A stretch of 64,000 nt of DNA from Epiperipatus broadwayi (taxonomy: Eukaryota > Onychophora > Udeonychophora > Euonychophora > Peripatidae). Below the pieces are notes generated by a model. That model ran no database searches. It saw nothing but the letters and a program-made list of their open reading frames with translations, and was not told where the DNA came from. Shown one piece after another: positions 45,587 through 58,345 of the stretch (positions are counted from its first letter, which is position 1; the number at the start of each line of letters is the position of its first letter). The stretch spans positions 436,001-500,000 of the forward strand of contig JAQFVV010006628.1 of NCBI GenBank assembly GCA_028023455.1, in the 5' to 3' direction. The translations under genes and the position numbers were made by a program.

Positions 45587-47163
45587 ATACATTGTTGTTT
45601 TTTAATTTGATACGATAAACTTATTTTTTTAAGTACTTCCAAATTACTTATTTGGAAAATATTTTAAGTAAAAATAACATGCATAGAAAATTAACATTAT
45701 GATTTGAGCTTTGATTTTGTTATATTTATAAAGATATTTTTATCAAATGTATGCTTTATGTTTCTGATATGATAAATACATTAAATAATAAACAAACATT
45801 TGAATAAAAAAATGATTTAAATGAAATTTACAAAATAAAATATAAAAAATGTGAACCAAAAAGTAGAATAAATAAATACTTGAGAAATAAAGAACTCAAA
45901 ATCATTAAATATGACCAAAAAAAAATCTATTGATATACATATAACAAATACAGGATATATATTCAATGAAAATGGCATTAAAATGATATGTTTTATTAAA
46001 ATAAAAATAAACTTTAACACAAGAAAAATAAATCCAAAAATAAACAATGCTTCATGCATGAAATTATTATTGATTAACTAAATAATAAAATAAAAAATGT
46101 ATATAGATATATGTATAAAGAAAATGAAGAAATGATATATATGTACAATAAAATAAAATATACTTATGCACATAAAAATATATTTTAATATAAAATATAT
46201 TATAAAAATGAAAATATAAAATTAACATGGCAAAATTATTTTGAATTTATATACTATTAATTATAAAATTAAAAAATCAAATGTATATTTTAAAAAAATT
46301 CACTAGAAGAAGGAATAGGAAAAAACATAGACATAATAAAAAAAATTTTCAAAGGGAACTTATATTGTAAATAAGGAAATTAAAAAAAAAAGAGACAAGC
46401 ATGTGATATAATAATAATTTGTAAATATAAAAGAATGTCGATAATTTTAGAAGATAAAAAAAGCTATTTTTATTGGAATGGCACATTTAAAAGTGATTTT
46501 AAAAGTTTTTAAAATTATTATTACATTTTAAGTTACTCATAAATGACTTTACGAAAATATGTTTTAATATATATAAAAAAAAATAGTTGTATTTTATATG
46601 TATACAGTGATAATTAATAAATTGTGTTTTGCTTTACAAATCAATGAATAAAAATAATAATTAATAAAATTATAATATATAAACATTTAGATATATATGT
46701 CTGTTCATATACATATTAAATAAAATAATATTTAAGTATATTTTTTGAAATAAAATGCATGAATAAAAAAAAACGTGCATGCATAAGCATATATAAAAAT
46801 ATGTTTACTATATATTTATGTAAACAAACAGAAAATAATGCAATTGTATTTTACTGCTCTTTAAAAAACAACTACAACTGTCAGATGATTCAATAAAAAG
46901 AATAGTGAAAAATACAAAAACTGATTTTTTTATAAATGTGCTAGACAATAGCAGACAACCAGTACAATTTGGCTGCTGAGTTAGTATTGGTTAGATGTTA
47001 CAAAGCAATGTTTTTGTGTGTTTTTTATTTACTCCATTCTCATTTCAATCAACTTTGGATCAGAATATTCCCAAAAACTTTTGTCCCTCATCACATTCAA
47101 TCACTATTACTGATAAAAAGTTTACATCTCATGAATCTCATTAAAATGTATGGTTTATACAAT
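45587..47163. other. Extremely AT-rich stretch
   Basis: About 80-85% A+T with long A-runs on the plus strand, especially 45780-46850. The open frames in it are composition artefacts. Confidence 0.6.
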
Positions 47164-47480
47164 GACAAAACTCTCCGTTAAATAGTGCCACTCAGTGGAA
47201 GCCAGAGTAATCAATGGATGCAGGAACATTTGTACATAAAATCCCTATCTAGTGCCTACTCATCTAATATCCCCAGACTAGTTTCAAGCTTGTGGGTTTC
47301 ATCAGTGAGGAGCCCTGGATCTGAGAGCATTGCAAATCTATATGACTACATAAGCTAATAAACTTGAATTAAAAACATTATTGTGTTTTCATTTTGAACT
47401 CAAAGCTTTATAGTTAGTTAATAAGATAAAAGATGGCTGCTGGAGGGTTGCATTAGATCATAATATCTAGGTGCAGTCAG
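47164..47480 (-). mobile_element. T element, copy T5 (truncated)
   Basis: Begins with the T end (GACAAAACTCTCCGT) and contains the left arm (TAATCAATGGATGCAGG...CCCCAGACTAGTTTC) and the spacer in T1 orientation (GGCTGCTGGAGGGTTGCATTAGATC). It stops at ATCTAGGTGCAGT. The leader and nearly all of the second arm are missing. If the leader end is the 5' end, this is a 5'-truncated copy. Confidence 0.8.
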
Positions 47481-48507
47481 CGAAAATTCTAAAATATTTC
47501 CCCAATAAAACCAAGATCCATGAGTTGTCAATAGACCATCCTAGCTATACACCACTCTTATGATGCTGGATATTTAAGAATGCCATTTATGTTATTAAAC
47601 ATATTCAAATATTCCAAAACAAAATCAATTTATTGCTAAGAGACACTTTTCTAATTTACATCAAAACTGTCAATGCTATGCTTATTACTTTTGGTAGTAA
47701 ATTATATGTATCATGACAGATTAATTCAACTATATCAATAAAATTAAACACATAGGTTTCATATGCATATTTGTCACAATAACATAAATGCAAAGATCTC
47801 TTTTGCCATGAATGAGAGTATTCTTGTTAACATCAATATTTAATATTATAAGTACAGTGTTAATGAGGAAGGGTGATTATTTTCTAAACATAATTACTAT
47901 GGTCTTAAATAAATCAATGTGATTGGTTAGATGTAAACATTTTGGAAGCAAAATTTCTCAAATGTTCAAAAACTCTTAATGGTACATACAAGAAAGTGAG
48001 TTTTGACAATATTTAACATTATATGTCTTCTATGAGTTCAGATTCTTTAGATAACCTAGTATAGAATAAGTTAATTCTGTGTTTTTTGTAAATTTTCTAC
48101 TAATACTTTGTTATCTGGCTTATATACTGATTCATGAATTCTGTAAAAGTATAAAAGAAAAATTATGGAGTGCAAGATGGAAAAATGCAGCATGAATGTA
48201 AAATAAAAAAGAGGCAAAAATAACATAATGCAAAGAAAGAAATTAAATAAAACATACTAAATTCAATCCAATCCTACCAAATTAAAATCTTCAATTGTAT
48301 TTTAATTCTTCCTTTATAAAAGCATTATAAATGAAAAATGGATTACCCAATATAAAAAAACAATACAGATTGCTCAGTAGAAAAAAAATACAATCTGCAT
48401 TAGGAATTAAACATCATGCTTGGAGACAATAGCAAATGGCTTAAAACCTATACTACAAAAGATATTGATTCTAAAATATTAGTAAAAATTCTACTAAAAA
48501 ATTACAT
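47481..48507. other. Unannotated stretch
   Basis: AT-rich. Nothing recognised. Confidence 0.5.
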
Positions 48508-48524
48508 ATATTAATAAACACAAA

Positions 48525-48650
48525 CTCTCTATATGTATTGCCACTCAGTGCAAGCCAGGGTAATCAATGGATGCCAGAAGGCAATACATATAGAGAGTTT
48601 TGCCTGTTTAATAACAGTTATAAACAAGCATAAGAAGTGGTGATCATGTG
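48525..48650 (-). mobile_element. T element, copy T3 (internally deleted)
   Basis: ACTCTCTATATGTATTGCC is joined through a short remnant (TAATCAATGGATGCCAGAAGG) to CAATACATATAGAGAGTTTTGCC, then the right leader ending GATCATGTG. ATATTAATAAACACAAA flanks it (48508-48524 and 48651-48667), a 17-bp direct repeat whose last bases may overlap the element end. Confidence 0.85.
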
Positions 48651-48667
48651 ATATTAATAAACACAAA

Positions 48668-49869
48668 ACTAATAGCATCTCATTGAAAGATAAAAAGGAA
48701 AAAGCAGTATAAGCAACCATGAGAATATAAAAAGCTATTATTTATGCAAAATAAATGAAATTACAGATTATTATGCAACACAAACACATTTTATTTGATA
48801 TTCAGCAGAAGCGTCAAGTTAATTAGCCCATCTTTCTTTTGATATTGTCAACTGAACTTATCCATTAGAAACATTAAATCATTTATGCACATGACAAAGT
48901 TAATTGATGCAAGGAATAAAATAAAAAATCATTGAAAAATTGCATGAGACTCAGACAGCTATGTAGACCATACAATAGTAAACCACAAGTATGTCCATTC
49001 ACACTGTTTTACATTAACCCAATCATTAAATCCTGTAACAAAAGATACAAGGTCTTTATCTACCACATTTACATACACAAGATATCATAGTAATAAAGCA
49101 AACAATTAATGATCTTCAGAATATCATTAATCCACTTAAAAAAATAATCAAATGATTTATTGTTTGGGATTTCAATAAAATGTTTAAGCACCGGAAATGA
49201 TAGAACTGGGACTTTGACTTCCAAAATCCATTACTTCACTTCTACACAAACCATACATAATACAAATATATAAAATGAATTTCTAATATCTTCTAAATCA
49301 GAAATGTATCAACTGGAAATAGCGGAAAAGATAACATCTGATTAATAAGCTAAACCAAATGTTTTCTTGGATATATCTTAAGAAGCAAAGATTAATCAAC
49401 ACTTGAATAAAAATATAACAGAAAAAAAAAAACACTAATAAGACTTATATGCAATAGTAATGAAAATACTGAATTATTATGTAACCTGATTCAATCTACT
49501 TAAGATTACAATAAACAAAATCAACCAAATAGCAAAAAAATACATTTGAGAAAATTCTTCATATTTATATCCTTTTCACTAACACAATTTCTGATTAATC
49601 AAGAAAGTCTAAACAGAAGTAAACCTAAATTGAATGTTTCCTACATAAACATCTCCACTATTATTATACAAAATAAATATACTGTTTCAATTATACAACA
49701 GTCCAACATAATTACCAGGATGACAAAACTGAAAATTCATTTTTTGATAACCCTATTTATTGTTTACAAGGATTATTAAAATGAATTTAATTTTATTTCC
49801 TTAAGTAATGCTAAATATGCAGACTAAAAAAAAATAACAGGCATATAAAAAATAAATCAATAATTAAAG
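48668..49869. other. Unannotated stretch
   Basis: AT-rich. The frame at 49546-49779 has no recognisable motif. Confidence 0.5.
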
Positions 49870-49882
49870 CATTTTAAAATGT

Positions 49883-50396
49883 TATTAAACAAGGCAAAAC
49901 TCTCCATACAGTATTACCACCCTATGCCAACCAGAGTAATCAATGGATTCCAGAAGGCTTGTGCATAAACCCCTTTCTAGTACCTACTCATCCAATATCC
50001 CCAGACTAGTTTCTGGCTTGTGGCATTCGTCAGTGAGGAGCTTTGGATCTGAGAGCACTGCACCTAGATCTTAGATTGAAAATATTATTGTGTTTTCAAT
50101 TTCATTCTCATAGTTTTGTAGTTAAGTAGAGATAAAAAGTGGCTGCTGGAGGTTTGCATTAGATCCTAAGATCTAGGTGCAGTGCTCTCAGATCCAATGT
50201 TCCTCCCTGATAAAAGCCACAAGCCAAAAACTAGTCTGGGGATATTGGATGAGTAGGAACTAGATAGGGGTTTTATGCACAAGCCTTCTGGCATCCATTG
50301 ATTACTCTGGTTGGCACAGGGTGGCACTACTGTATGGAGAGTTTTGTCTTGTTTAATAACAATTATGTGCTAGTATAAGAGATAGTGATCATGTGA
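49883..50396 (-). mobile_element. Palindromic T element, copy T1 (reference copy)
   Basis: Left arm from TATTAAACAAGGCAAAACTC to CACCTAGATCTTA, right arm the inverted copy from TAAGATCTAGGTG to GTCTTGTTTAATA, each a little over 180 bp, around a ~90-bp spacer. A ~40-bp leader exists only on the right, ending GATCATGTGA. A perfect 13-bp direct repeat, CATTTTAAAATGT, flanks the unit (49870-49882 and 50397-50409). Arms differ at several percent of positions. No protein is encoded. Confidence 0.88.
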
Positions 50397-50409
50397 CATT
50401 TTAAAATGT

Positions 50410-51649
50410 GTAAAATATCTAAACCTCCCATATTCAATTTACTACATGAAATTCTACTAACAAAAACTTAAACCTAATAGAAGATTAAATCTAAATCTGA
50501 ATTTATTTGTTCTCTTTATGGAAGTAAAGAAAAAAGTATTTATTTAAAGAATGTAAAACTTATAATTACTTAAAACAAACTGAAAAGACCAATTAAAAAA
50601 ACTATAAAAAAAAGTATAAGTTACATAATGCAACAATTTTATTAATGCATGAGCTAAAAACCATTTGGTTCATTCAATGGGATTTTATTTTTGATAGTAG
50701 GAAATATGGCATAATGAAGTCAAGAATTTATATGATAATACTTGAAACAAGTACATCCACATTTGCCTAAGATAGTTTTTAAACAGAAAGCGCAAATAAT
50801 ATCGATATTAAACAATCTTATCGTATGTAAAATCTAATTTTAAAAAAAAAATTATGAATGAAAATTTTACTTAAAATAATAATAAATTACTTAAATAAAA
50901 CTATAATAATAGATATAAATTACATATATTATGATGTGTATTGGATTATTTTTAGGGGGGGGGGGTGTAATTTGTGAATTTTATTAACTTTATGATGCAT
51001 AATTTTGATTTAAGCTCTCTTGAAAAATATATATATGAAAACAACTAAATAATTGTGTGTGTAATTGATTTGTATAATCCTAAAAGTATGCCAGTAAATG
51101 TTTTATTAAAACAAAAAAAAACAGTGAGATTTAAAGACCCAGGATCGCCAAACTTGTGCCACATGCGCTTATAATTAAACTCATGCCCCTAAACTTAAAT
51201 ACAATCATAAAATGACTTAAAAAAATTTTAAGTAGTGTATATGAAACGTTGCCATTTAAATAGATACTAAAAATATCTATTTTATATATGCATGCATAAA
51301 TAATGCACGCAATATGTACTACGGATACTGCTTATACAAATATTATGCAAGTAATACACTTTTAACTATGTCCATTAAAGGGCAAAAACCTCTCCAGGAT
51401 GAAAATAAAGTATTAAGTAAACAAATAGCATGAATATGCATAAAATTAGAGGAGGAAAAAATATTAATTTTGTATAACTTAAATTTAAAATTTTTTAATT
51501 GTAATAATTTATTGAATAAAAGAAAACTATTACTTTTTGCAAATAATCAATAATCCCTGAGAAGATAATTAAATGTCAATATTTTTTTTCTAATTTGATA
51601 ATTAATTCAAAAGCACTAAAGTCATTAACGTTTATAAATATTTTCCAAG
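50410..51649. other. Unannotated stretch
   Basis: AT-rich with a G-run at ~50957. Nothing recognised. Confidence 0.5.
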
Positions 51650-52600
51650 GCTTATAAAAACGTTGTCATTGCAATACACATGAGATTGTTGATGCACTTC
51701 TCAACGCATCATTACGTAAGGATAAACGACAATTAATCTTTATAAAAACCATTAATTAATATAAAAGCTAATCTCACCATAAAACAGTGCTTTTCTAATA
51801 AAAAATAAAAGTTTAAAATCTTACCTGTGACATCGAATACGAATGTAACCAAAATGAATGTATTCAATTGGAAAGGCCTATTATCATTAAAACACGTTGT
51901 TTATATTTTTTTCTTTACAATTTACCGGTTGTTATGGAGCTAAACCATAAACAATGCTTACTTTCATCAATATATGTGTATAGTTCTTCGCAATTGCCAA
52001 AAAAATATAGTTGGTCAATCGCATTTTTCGATGGAAAACTGAAGTGAATCTCAAAATATTATTTTATTTAAATAATAATAACAAATGAAAAGTTAATTAA
52101 TAAGCTTACTAATTACTAAACCAGAACTTTTTTATTACTTTAAATTATTTTACATAAACACTTTTTTAAGCGCGCCCTCTTTTTTTTAAATTTTTTTCGT
52201 CATATAAATATTTAAAAAAAAAAAAAAATCTCTACAAAATGTAATCAAAAGATGTTATCCAATAATATTTTAATCTATAATTATAAATATTTTAATGACT
52301 TATCTGTTCAAAAAAAAAAAAAATCAACTATTATAAGCATACATATATATATAATGATGTTTGTTCTTTATATTTGTCAATGATGAACTTCTTACTATCG
52401 CTAATTTACACCTATAAAATAATGTCTTGATGTATTTAATCTTTTTTTTAAAAAAAAAAAAACGCAATTACTTTTTTGGAGTTAATATTAAGCGTGCTTC
52501 TGCATCTGAACGGTTAACTTGGCCAGTAAATGAAGCATATCTTGACCGTGTGCTAACAAATCATTTCTTATCTTCATTCATCAGGTAGAAAATATTGATG
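51650..52600 (-). promoter_or_regulatory. Relatively CpG-rich patch with a good minus-strand donor
   Basis: CpG dinucleotides are noticeably commoner here than elsewhere outside LTR-B (for example AACGCATCATTACGTAAGG, AACACGTTG, ACCGGTTG, AAGCGCGCCC). On the minus strand GATGTCACAG|GTAAGAT at ~51831-51840 is an almost perfect 5' splice site, with TTACGTAA 110 bases beyond it in the first part of the would-be intron. An unmethylated promoter and non-coding first exon of a minus-strand gene would look like this. No ORF or TATA box confirms it. Confidence 0.25.
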
Positions 52601-53509
52601 CTATTCGATTCAAAGCTTTCATGTAAAAATGGGCTGATTAAAAACACTGATTTGCCTATAATGTATATATTGGCAGTATTTATATATAAGTATACTATAA
52701 GAATCTTAGTGACATATAGCAAAACATCATCTACCAGTCAATTCTAAGGTTTAGATTACATTCCCATCCAGGTAAAATTCGAAAATTCGCATTTTTTTCT
52801 CATATAGCGAGCTCATGACTAATATTGAATCGATAAATAGATATCTAACTATTACTAGATGGAAAGCAAACAAGAATAAAAAATTGTTTAAACTTAGATA
52901 CTGTCATAGAAATATCTGCTTTGTAATGGAATACTTAAAGATTGTCTTACTTTATCTATATACATACAATGAAATCAAGTCGTATATCACATGACCTAAT
53001 TTAAAACCTTATTAAGGGTTATTTGCAAGCTCATTAATATACACGTATATATATATTACAGGATATATATATTCTTTTAAGTAACTGACTCAAGCTAATC
53101 CAGATAACAATCTAACATGAGTAGGTAAATGGGCATCTGGCTATTTTTAACTAGAGGGCAAAATAAGGATAAAAACTTGTTCAAGCTGTCAATAGACAAC
53201 CTAGAAAATTTATGGGAAATGTCTTTGCCCAGTTATCTGCTATTAATAAAAGCGACTGTTTTCACTATCTATATATCAAAACTTAATGTTTACTAATGTC
53301 TCTGCAGGCAGCGTGAATTATTTGAGTAATAGTGCACATATAATTAATATTGCTAGCAGTATTTTCTTGCTTTCCAGCTCTTAATAGAATTTATCTAGCA
53401 TTTGATTTTTAGGCTTTTATTATATACTTCAATGAGATGCAAATATTATATAAAGAGGGATGATTTTGCGATCCACTAAAATTTAATTATTATGAAAGAT
53501 GTATGTTAA
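52601..53509. other. Unannotated stretch
   Basis: Nothing recognised. Confidence 0.45.
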
Positions 53510-53829
53510 GTACTTTGTTTAGAATAGTTTTAAATGGAGTAGAGACATGGACAATGTAAAAAATGAAAGGAAAATGTTAGATCTTAAAGATTTAAATTTA
53601 AAGGAAAACAAGATTAGCTATGCAAAAATATTTTTAAAATGTAAATAGAAAAATATTTATTTAAGAAATTAAAAGGAAACAACAGAGTTGTTTCAGATAT
53701 GATACATATATTGAAATGGAAAATAGAAGATAGGCAAAGGAGAGAAAAAATAATAATGTTAAAGAGGAAAGTAATTATGAATATTTAATCTTGGAGAAAG
53801 TGGTTTAATTTGATAAACAGTATATGCAT

Positions 53830-53882
53830 TTGCAAGCTTGAGTAATCAATGGATGCCATCAGATCGCAGTGCTGTAAAATCC
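53830..53882 (-). repeat. T-family fragment T6
   Basis: CAAGCTTGAGTAATCAATGGATGCC matches the T outer arm. CGCAGTGCTGTAAAATCCTCATCTCC resembles deeper arm sequence. It is embedded in the 5' part of the LINE. Confidence 0.6.
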
Positions 53883-54009
53883 TCATCTCCTTAGAAAAAC
53901 TTATAATGGGGAGTAGGGTTTAAATTACAGTTTTATCACAAAGAATATTAAGAATGGATGGGATGTAAGAAGTAAACAAAGAGTAGCTGATTTTGATATA
54001 AATGTAGAT

Positions 54010-54309
54010 GTGAAAAAAGAATGGGTCTGTAAAACTAATGATAAACAATCTAATTACAAGTGTAATAGAGAAGATAAAGTCAAAAGAATTCATAAAAGAG
54101 TAGTAAGAATGGAAAAAATTGTTAAAATTGGGTATTTGAATATGCAAGGTGTTAGGAGACCAGAAAAGTGGTTGGAATTAAACAAAGTGGTTAAAAACAA
54201 AGGGTTTACAGTATTAGCAGCAGTGGAAACACAACTAAAAGAAGAACCTACAGTAGAAGATTCAGTATGGCATGGTATAAATAGAAAAAAAAACAGAATG
54301 GTGGTATAG
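54010..54309 (+). pseudogene. LINE endonuclease N-terminus fragment
   Basis: 99 residues. After a basic stretch it reads KIGYLNMQGVRRPEKWLELN and later AAVETQLKEEP. These correspond to the first strand (N-x-Q-G) and the E-T motif of apurinic-like LINE endonucleases. The Glu of ETQL is the expected metal ligand. The frame is broken just after the N-R-K-K segment. Confidence 0.75.
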
Positions 54310-55106
54310 GAGTTACATCAAAAAATTTTTAAATACTGTGAAGTGTCAAGAACATTTGTGGTTTGAGATAAGGTTAGGAAGACAAGAAATGGACAATGTC
54401 TATAATGCATATGACCACTGGGAGTGGAACAGTAGCATATATGAATGCCTAGTTAAGGAAATACAGAGTTTCAAAAGGGGAGGAGAATAATGGTTATAGG
54501 GGATATTAACAGAAATATTGAAGAAATTGATAATTTGGATAATAAGAATGGACAGCTTTTAAAAAAAGTTTTGTCAGAGAGTGAATTTGAGCATTGGAAA
54601 TTTATTAAATATTTATGAAGGGCAATACACATGGTATAAATAATATATTTTACACAATAGTTTATGTATTACTAGAGAAAGGGAATGAATAAAGTACAGA
54701 AAATTAAAGTGTTTGATAATGAAGAGAGAGTATATAATAGTGATCATAATTTCTTTATAATAGAAATGGTTAGTAATGTGGTGAAAAATAATAATAAAAG
54801 TAAAAAGGATAATGAAAAATGTGGATGGAGAGGAAAAGATTAGAATAAGATAGAAGAATATAAAATAAAAGTAGAAAAAATTATAAAAGAGATGGTTCGG
54901 GGGACTGGTATAATGAAGTAGAAGAAATGGCTAATGGGTTTTTAGGTGAGAATATTTAGAAGAATAAAAATAATAAAAAAGTGAGAATTAGTAAAAATGT
55001 AAAAGAGAAGAACAAAAATATGCAGTGAATATAAATGTGATATGAAAAACAAAGAAAGTGGAAAAAATGTTAATATTAAATAAGAAAAGTATTTAATAAA
55101 AAGAAG

Positions 55107-55502
55107 TTGGCTAAAAGAAATAATTATATAGAGAGAATGAAATTAAATAGTAAATTATTAGAAGATATTAATAAAAGTGGAAGAGAAGGAAGTAAAAAAT
55201 TTTGGAAATATATTAAAAGAAGGAATGTAGGGAAGAGAGAAATAGTATTACTAAATGGTGAGGAAAAAGTGTGTAGCACAAGAGAAGAATTAGAGACAAT
55301 TTTAAATAAATATGTAATGGATATAGAAAAGATGTTAGATGTGAAGGACAGAGTGATAACAAACATAAAAGCATATAGTAATGGAAATATTAGGTTTATA
55401 GAAAATAAATTGAATGAGGTAGAGAGAAAGTTGAAAAGTGGAAAACCAAGAGGTTTAGATGAAAGGGCAGCAGAGATGATGATGGGAAATAGGGCAAATT
55501 AA
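55107..55502 (+). pseudogene. LINE linker fragment
   Basis: 131 codons, Lys/Glu/Arg-rich. It includes FWKYIKRRN (a common pre-RT motif in this LINE type) and SGKPRGLDERAAEMM, which matches the K-x-x-G-x-D-x-x-x-x-E-M/L start of the RT fingers. Confidence 0.75.
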
Positions 55503-55696
55503 ATCTATTGTCATGTTTTAATAAGATAGCACAGAAGAGAGAATTTCCAGATAGCTGGAATAATACAAGAGTAAGGCTATTATTTAAAGGAAAGGGTAAG
55601 GATTATAGAAAATTAAACAATTATAGACCGATAGTGGTAACGTCATAGTTATATAAAGTTTTTGCATATATGGTGACTGGAAGGGTGGCAAAATGA

Positions 55697-56122
55697 ATGG
55701 AAACAAATAATTCTATAGTGAGAGAAATGCAAATAAGATTTAGATCAGATAGGCATATAGGAGATAGTTTATTTTTAGTCACACAACTTATAGATATGAT
55801 TAGGAATACAGGTAGACAGTTATATATAGTATTTACAGAAACAGAGAAGGCATATAATAGAGTAAATAGAAATAGAGTATGGGTAAGTTTAGTAAATTTA
55901 GGAATGAATAGAGCTTTAGTAGATCTTATTAAAAGATTGTATGAAAATAATTTCAATAAATATCAATTAGAAAATATAGAATTAGTTAAAGTTAAAAGTG
56001 GGATGGAACTCAAGCAAGGATGCCTTATGTCACCTATTTTTTTTCTTCTTATATTTGAGAGAAATGGAGAGGGTAATAGAAAGACTAGGAAGAGGGATAG
56101 AGATACCATAAATAAATGGTAA
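55697..56122 (+). pseudogene. LINE RT fragment, motifs A and B
   Basis: The start QIRFRSDRHIGDSLFLVTQLI corresponds to QxGFRxxRxxxDxLF of active elements (Gly lost). VFTETEKAYNRVNR is motif A without its Asp. KVKSGMELKQGCLMSP is motif B. The FADD motif follows in a different frame at ~56150. Confidence 0.8.
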
Positions 56123-57514
56123 AAGAGTGTATGTATTATCAAGTCTTTTATTTGCTGATGATATCTTTTTGTGCACAGAAAGTAGGGAAGATATGGAAGC
56201 TATTCTAAAGACATATGCAAGGGTGTAATGATGATTAAATTTAGTGAAGAAAAATCAAAAGTAATGATCGTAAATGCTGGGAAAAGAGAAGGGGAAAAAT
56301 TTTTATTGAGGGATATGAAGTTAAATGTGGTGAATAGGAATAACTATTTGGGAATCATCCTATGTAATCATAAGAAATTGCTTGGATGAATGAGAGAAAA
56401 AAAAGATAAATGAAGCATTGAAACAAAAAAGACTGATAAAGAAATAATCAGTGTTTTCATATAATAAATATAATGAAGCAAGAATGGTATAGAAGGGAGT
56501 GACAGTCACACAGTTAGCTTATGGTAGCAATGTGTTATTTTTTAGAGGAAGACAAATATGTGGATGGCAAAAAAAGCAATTCAAGAAGAAATGGGATGGT
56601 CAAGTTATTATATGAGAGATGGAAATAGCAAAATGAAAATATTCAGTAGATTGCAATTTATGGATAGTAAAAAAAAATCATCAAAATAGTATTTAATTGG
56701 GTTACAAGTAAAGGACAGGCAACAAGGTGGGTGAGAAAGGCAGTATGATATACAGAAGATTTGGATAAAGACTTTATGTCATACTTATACAAAAGGGTAG
56801 GATGATTGTGTTAGGAAGATTGTTGAATGTTATAGTGGCAAAGAATGTGATAGAAGAACAGATGCATTAATAAAAAATAGAAAGCTAGTGAGATGAAAAA
56901 CTAGTATGGAGAATAAAAACAATTTAAATATATATAGAAGTAAACAGAATATTGGGTGTGATTTTAATTTATCATAATGGCAAGGAAAGTAGTTTACTGT
57001 TTAAGACTCGAATAGAATCATTAGCAACAGGGAATACATACATAAATGGAAAAATGTGGGTGATTTAGTCTGCAAGTTGTGTAAGGAAGGCATAGGAAAT
57101 AATAGGTTTCTGTTAATTGAATGTAAACGCCTGCAAGCAGAAAGGGTACAAATAATGAAGTTGTGGGAGAATAAATAGAAACAAAGTGATTATACAGAAA
57201 GTGGGTTTTTGGATTTTATTGCTGGGTTTAAAGAAAGATAAGGGGGATATAGATATAAAAGGTCATAGAGTGACAAATATAATGTTGTGGAAATGGGATG
57301 GAGCAGGATTGAGAAGAATATGGAAAAAACTTAGAGTTGGGAATAGGAAAATAAGATAAGGTATCTAACAGGTTTCTCTGGGCACAGTGGCTGAGAGATT
57401 TCTGCCTCTGATAAAGGAGAAGCCATAGTGCATCGCATCACTATAGGAGTGTCTGGATTTTGTCTTTGTAAATGAAGACTTTCATATTATTCAAGCTATA
57501 TTATTTTGAAATTC

Positions 57515-57613
57515 ACAGAAGCAAAACTCTCCACACAGTAGCGCTCAGTGCAAGGTAGAGTTTTGCCTCTGTGAAAACAGCTTGTGTAAACATAAAGAAC
57601 GGTGATCACGTGA
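57515..57613 (-). mobile_element. T element, copy T4 (minimal)
   Basis: Only 99 bp. CAGAAGCAAAACTCTCC faces GAGTTTTGCCTCTG, then the right leader ends GATCACGTGA. Flanks TATTTTGAAATTC (57502-57514) and TATCTTGAAATTC (57614-57626) form a 13-bp target duplication with one mismatch. It shows the minimum retained when the arms are almost wholly deleted: both tips plus the leader. Confidence 0.8.
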
Positions 57614-57940
57614 TATCTTGAAATTCTTAAAAAAATTTAAATCAGATTTAATACCTCTAGAATAGGGTGAAGGTAACTTCTCTTGGAAGCATATGAGTGA
57701 GGATATGAATAAGTCATATTATATTGTTAACGATGATTATTAAATTATTAGTCATTATTATTACAATTTTTTAAACCTTTTATTTGTTGATAGAAAGTTT
57801 TAAGAACTTCTATTTGAGTGAATATAGGCAAAAATATTTTCTTAAATAGAATTTTTTTTTTTTTTTTGACAAACAACATAATTTATATTTTAAATGATTA
57901 AATAAGTAATATCGTTACATTTATTCTAATAATTAATGCC
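57614..57940. other. Unannotated stretch
   Basis: AT-rich. Nothing recognised. Confidence 0.5.
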
Positions 57941-58345
57941 TGTGTTTAAAAAGGAAGGTTTTTAATAAATGTGTGTTACTAGTTTTTACGTATGGACCTA
58001 AGACTTCTAAACTTAACCGATAAGCAATACAGAGACTTCAGACCACTCAATGAAGTATGGAGAGCGATATGTTCGAAGTAATAAGAAGAAATTGAAAACG
58101 GAATACAAGCATGACATCATTGAAATAATAAAAAGACTGAAGTTGGGCTGGATATATTGCTGGAAGAGTTGATAATAGTAAGCAGTTGAAATCTTAAGGT
58201 AGATTTCAAGAGATTGTAAAAGACCTAGAAAGGAACCACATATGAGATGGTTGGATGAAATAAGAAAGTATGCTGGGTGGTGCAGAGAAGAAAGACAGAG
58301 ACGTTCAACCTGCAGTGAATCAATAATGGTTTTAAATAATGCTGA
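57941..58345 (+). pseudogene. 5'-truncated RTE-like LINE 3' end
   Basis: Homologous to the 3' end of the minus-strand LINE at 22755-23250. It shares AGGAAGGTTTTTAATAAATGTG, TTTCAAGAGATTGTAAAAGA and GAGATGGTTGGATGAAATAAGAAAGT. Only the C-terminal region of the ORF and the 3' UTR are present, as expected of a dead-on-arrival LINE insertion. A second family member in the window shows that the family has been mobile here. Confidence 0.8.

Larger units (their letters stand above)
53510..57480 (+). pseudogene. Decayed APE-type LINE (second LINE family)
   Basis: Plus-strand pieces in order: a basic N-terminal region with possible ORF1 debris from ~53510, interrupted by a T fragment. An endonuclease start follows with KIGYLNMQGVRRPEKW...ETQLKEE (54120-54250). 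Then come a Lys/Glu-rich linker and RT. The RT pieces include QLYIVFTETEKAYNRVNR (55815-55870), KQGCLMSPIFF (56010-56040) and LLFADD (~56148-56162). C-terminal pieces run to ~57350. It is riddled with stops and frameshifts, and motif A has lost its catalytic Asp (T-E-T-E where family members have L-D-I-E). The pattern resembles jockey/I-superfamily-type LINEs known from marine invertebrates. Clade assignment is from memory and uncertain. Confidence 0.8.

Noticed and set aside
45780-46850. Open frames in extremely AT-rich DNA
   Set aside because: The predicted peptides are runs of Phe/Ile/Leu/Lys from base composition alone.
54010-56122. A functional LINE
   Set aside because: There are many stops and frameshifts, and the catalytic Asp of RT motif A is lost.
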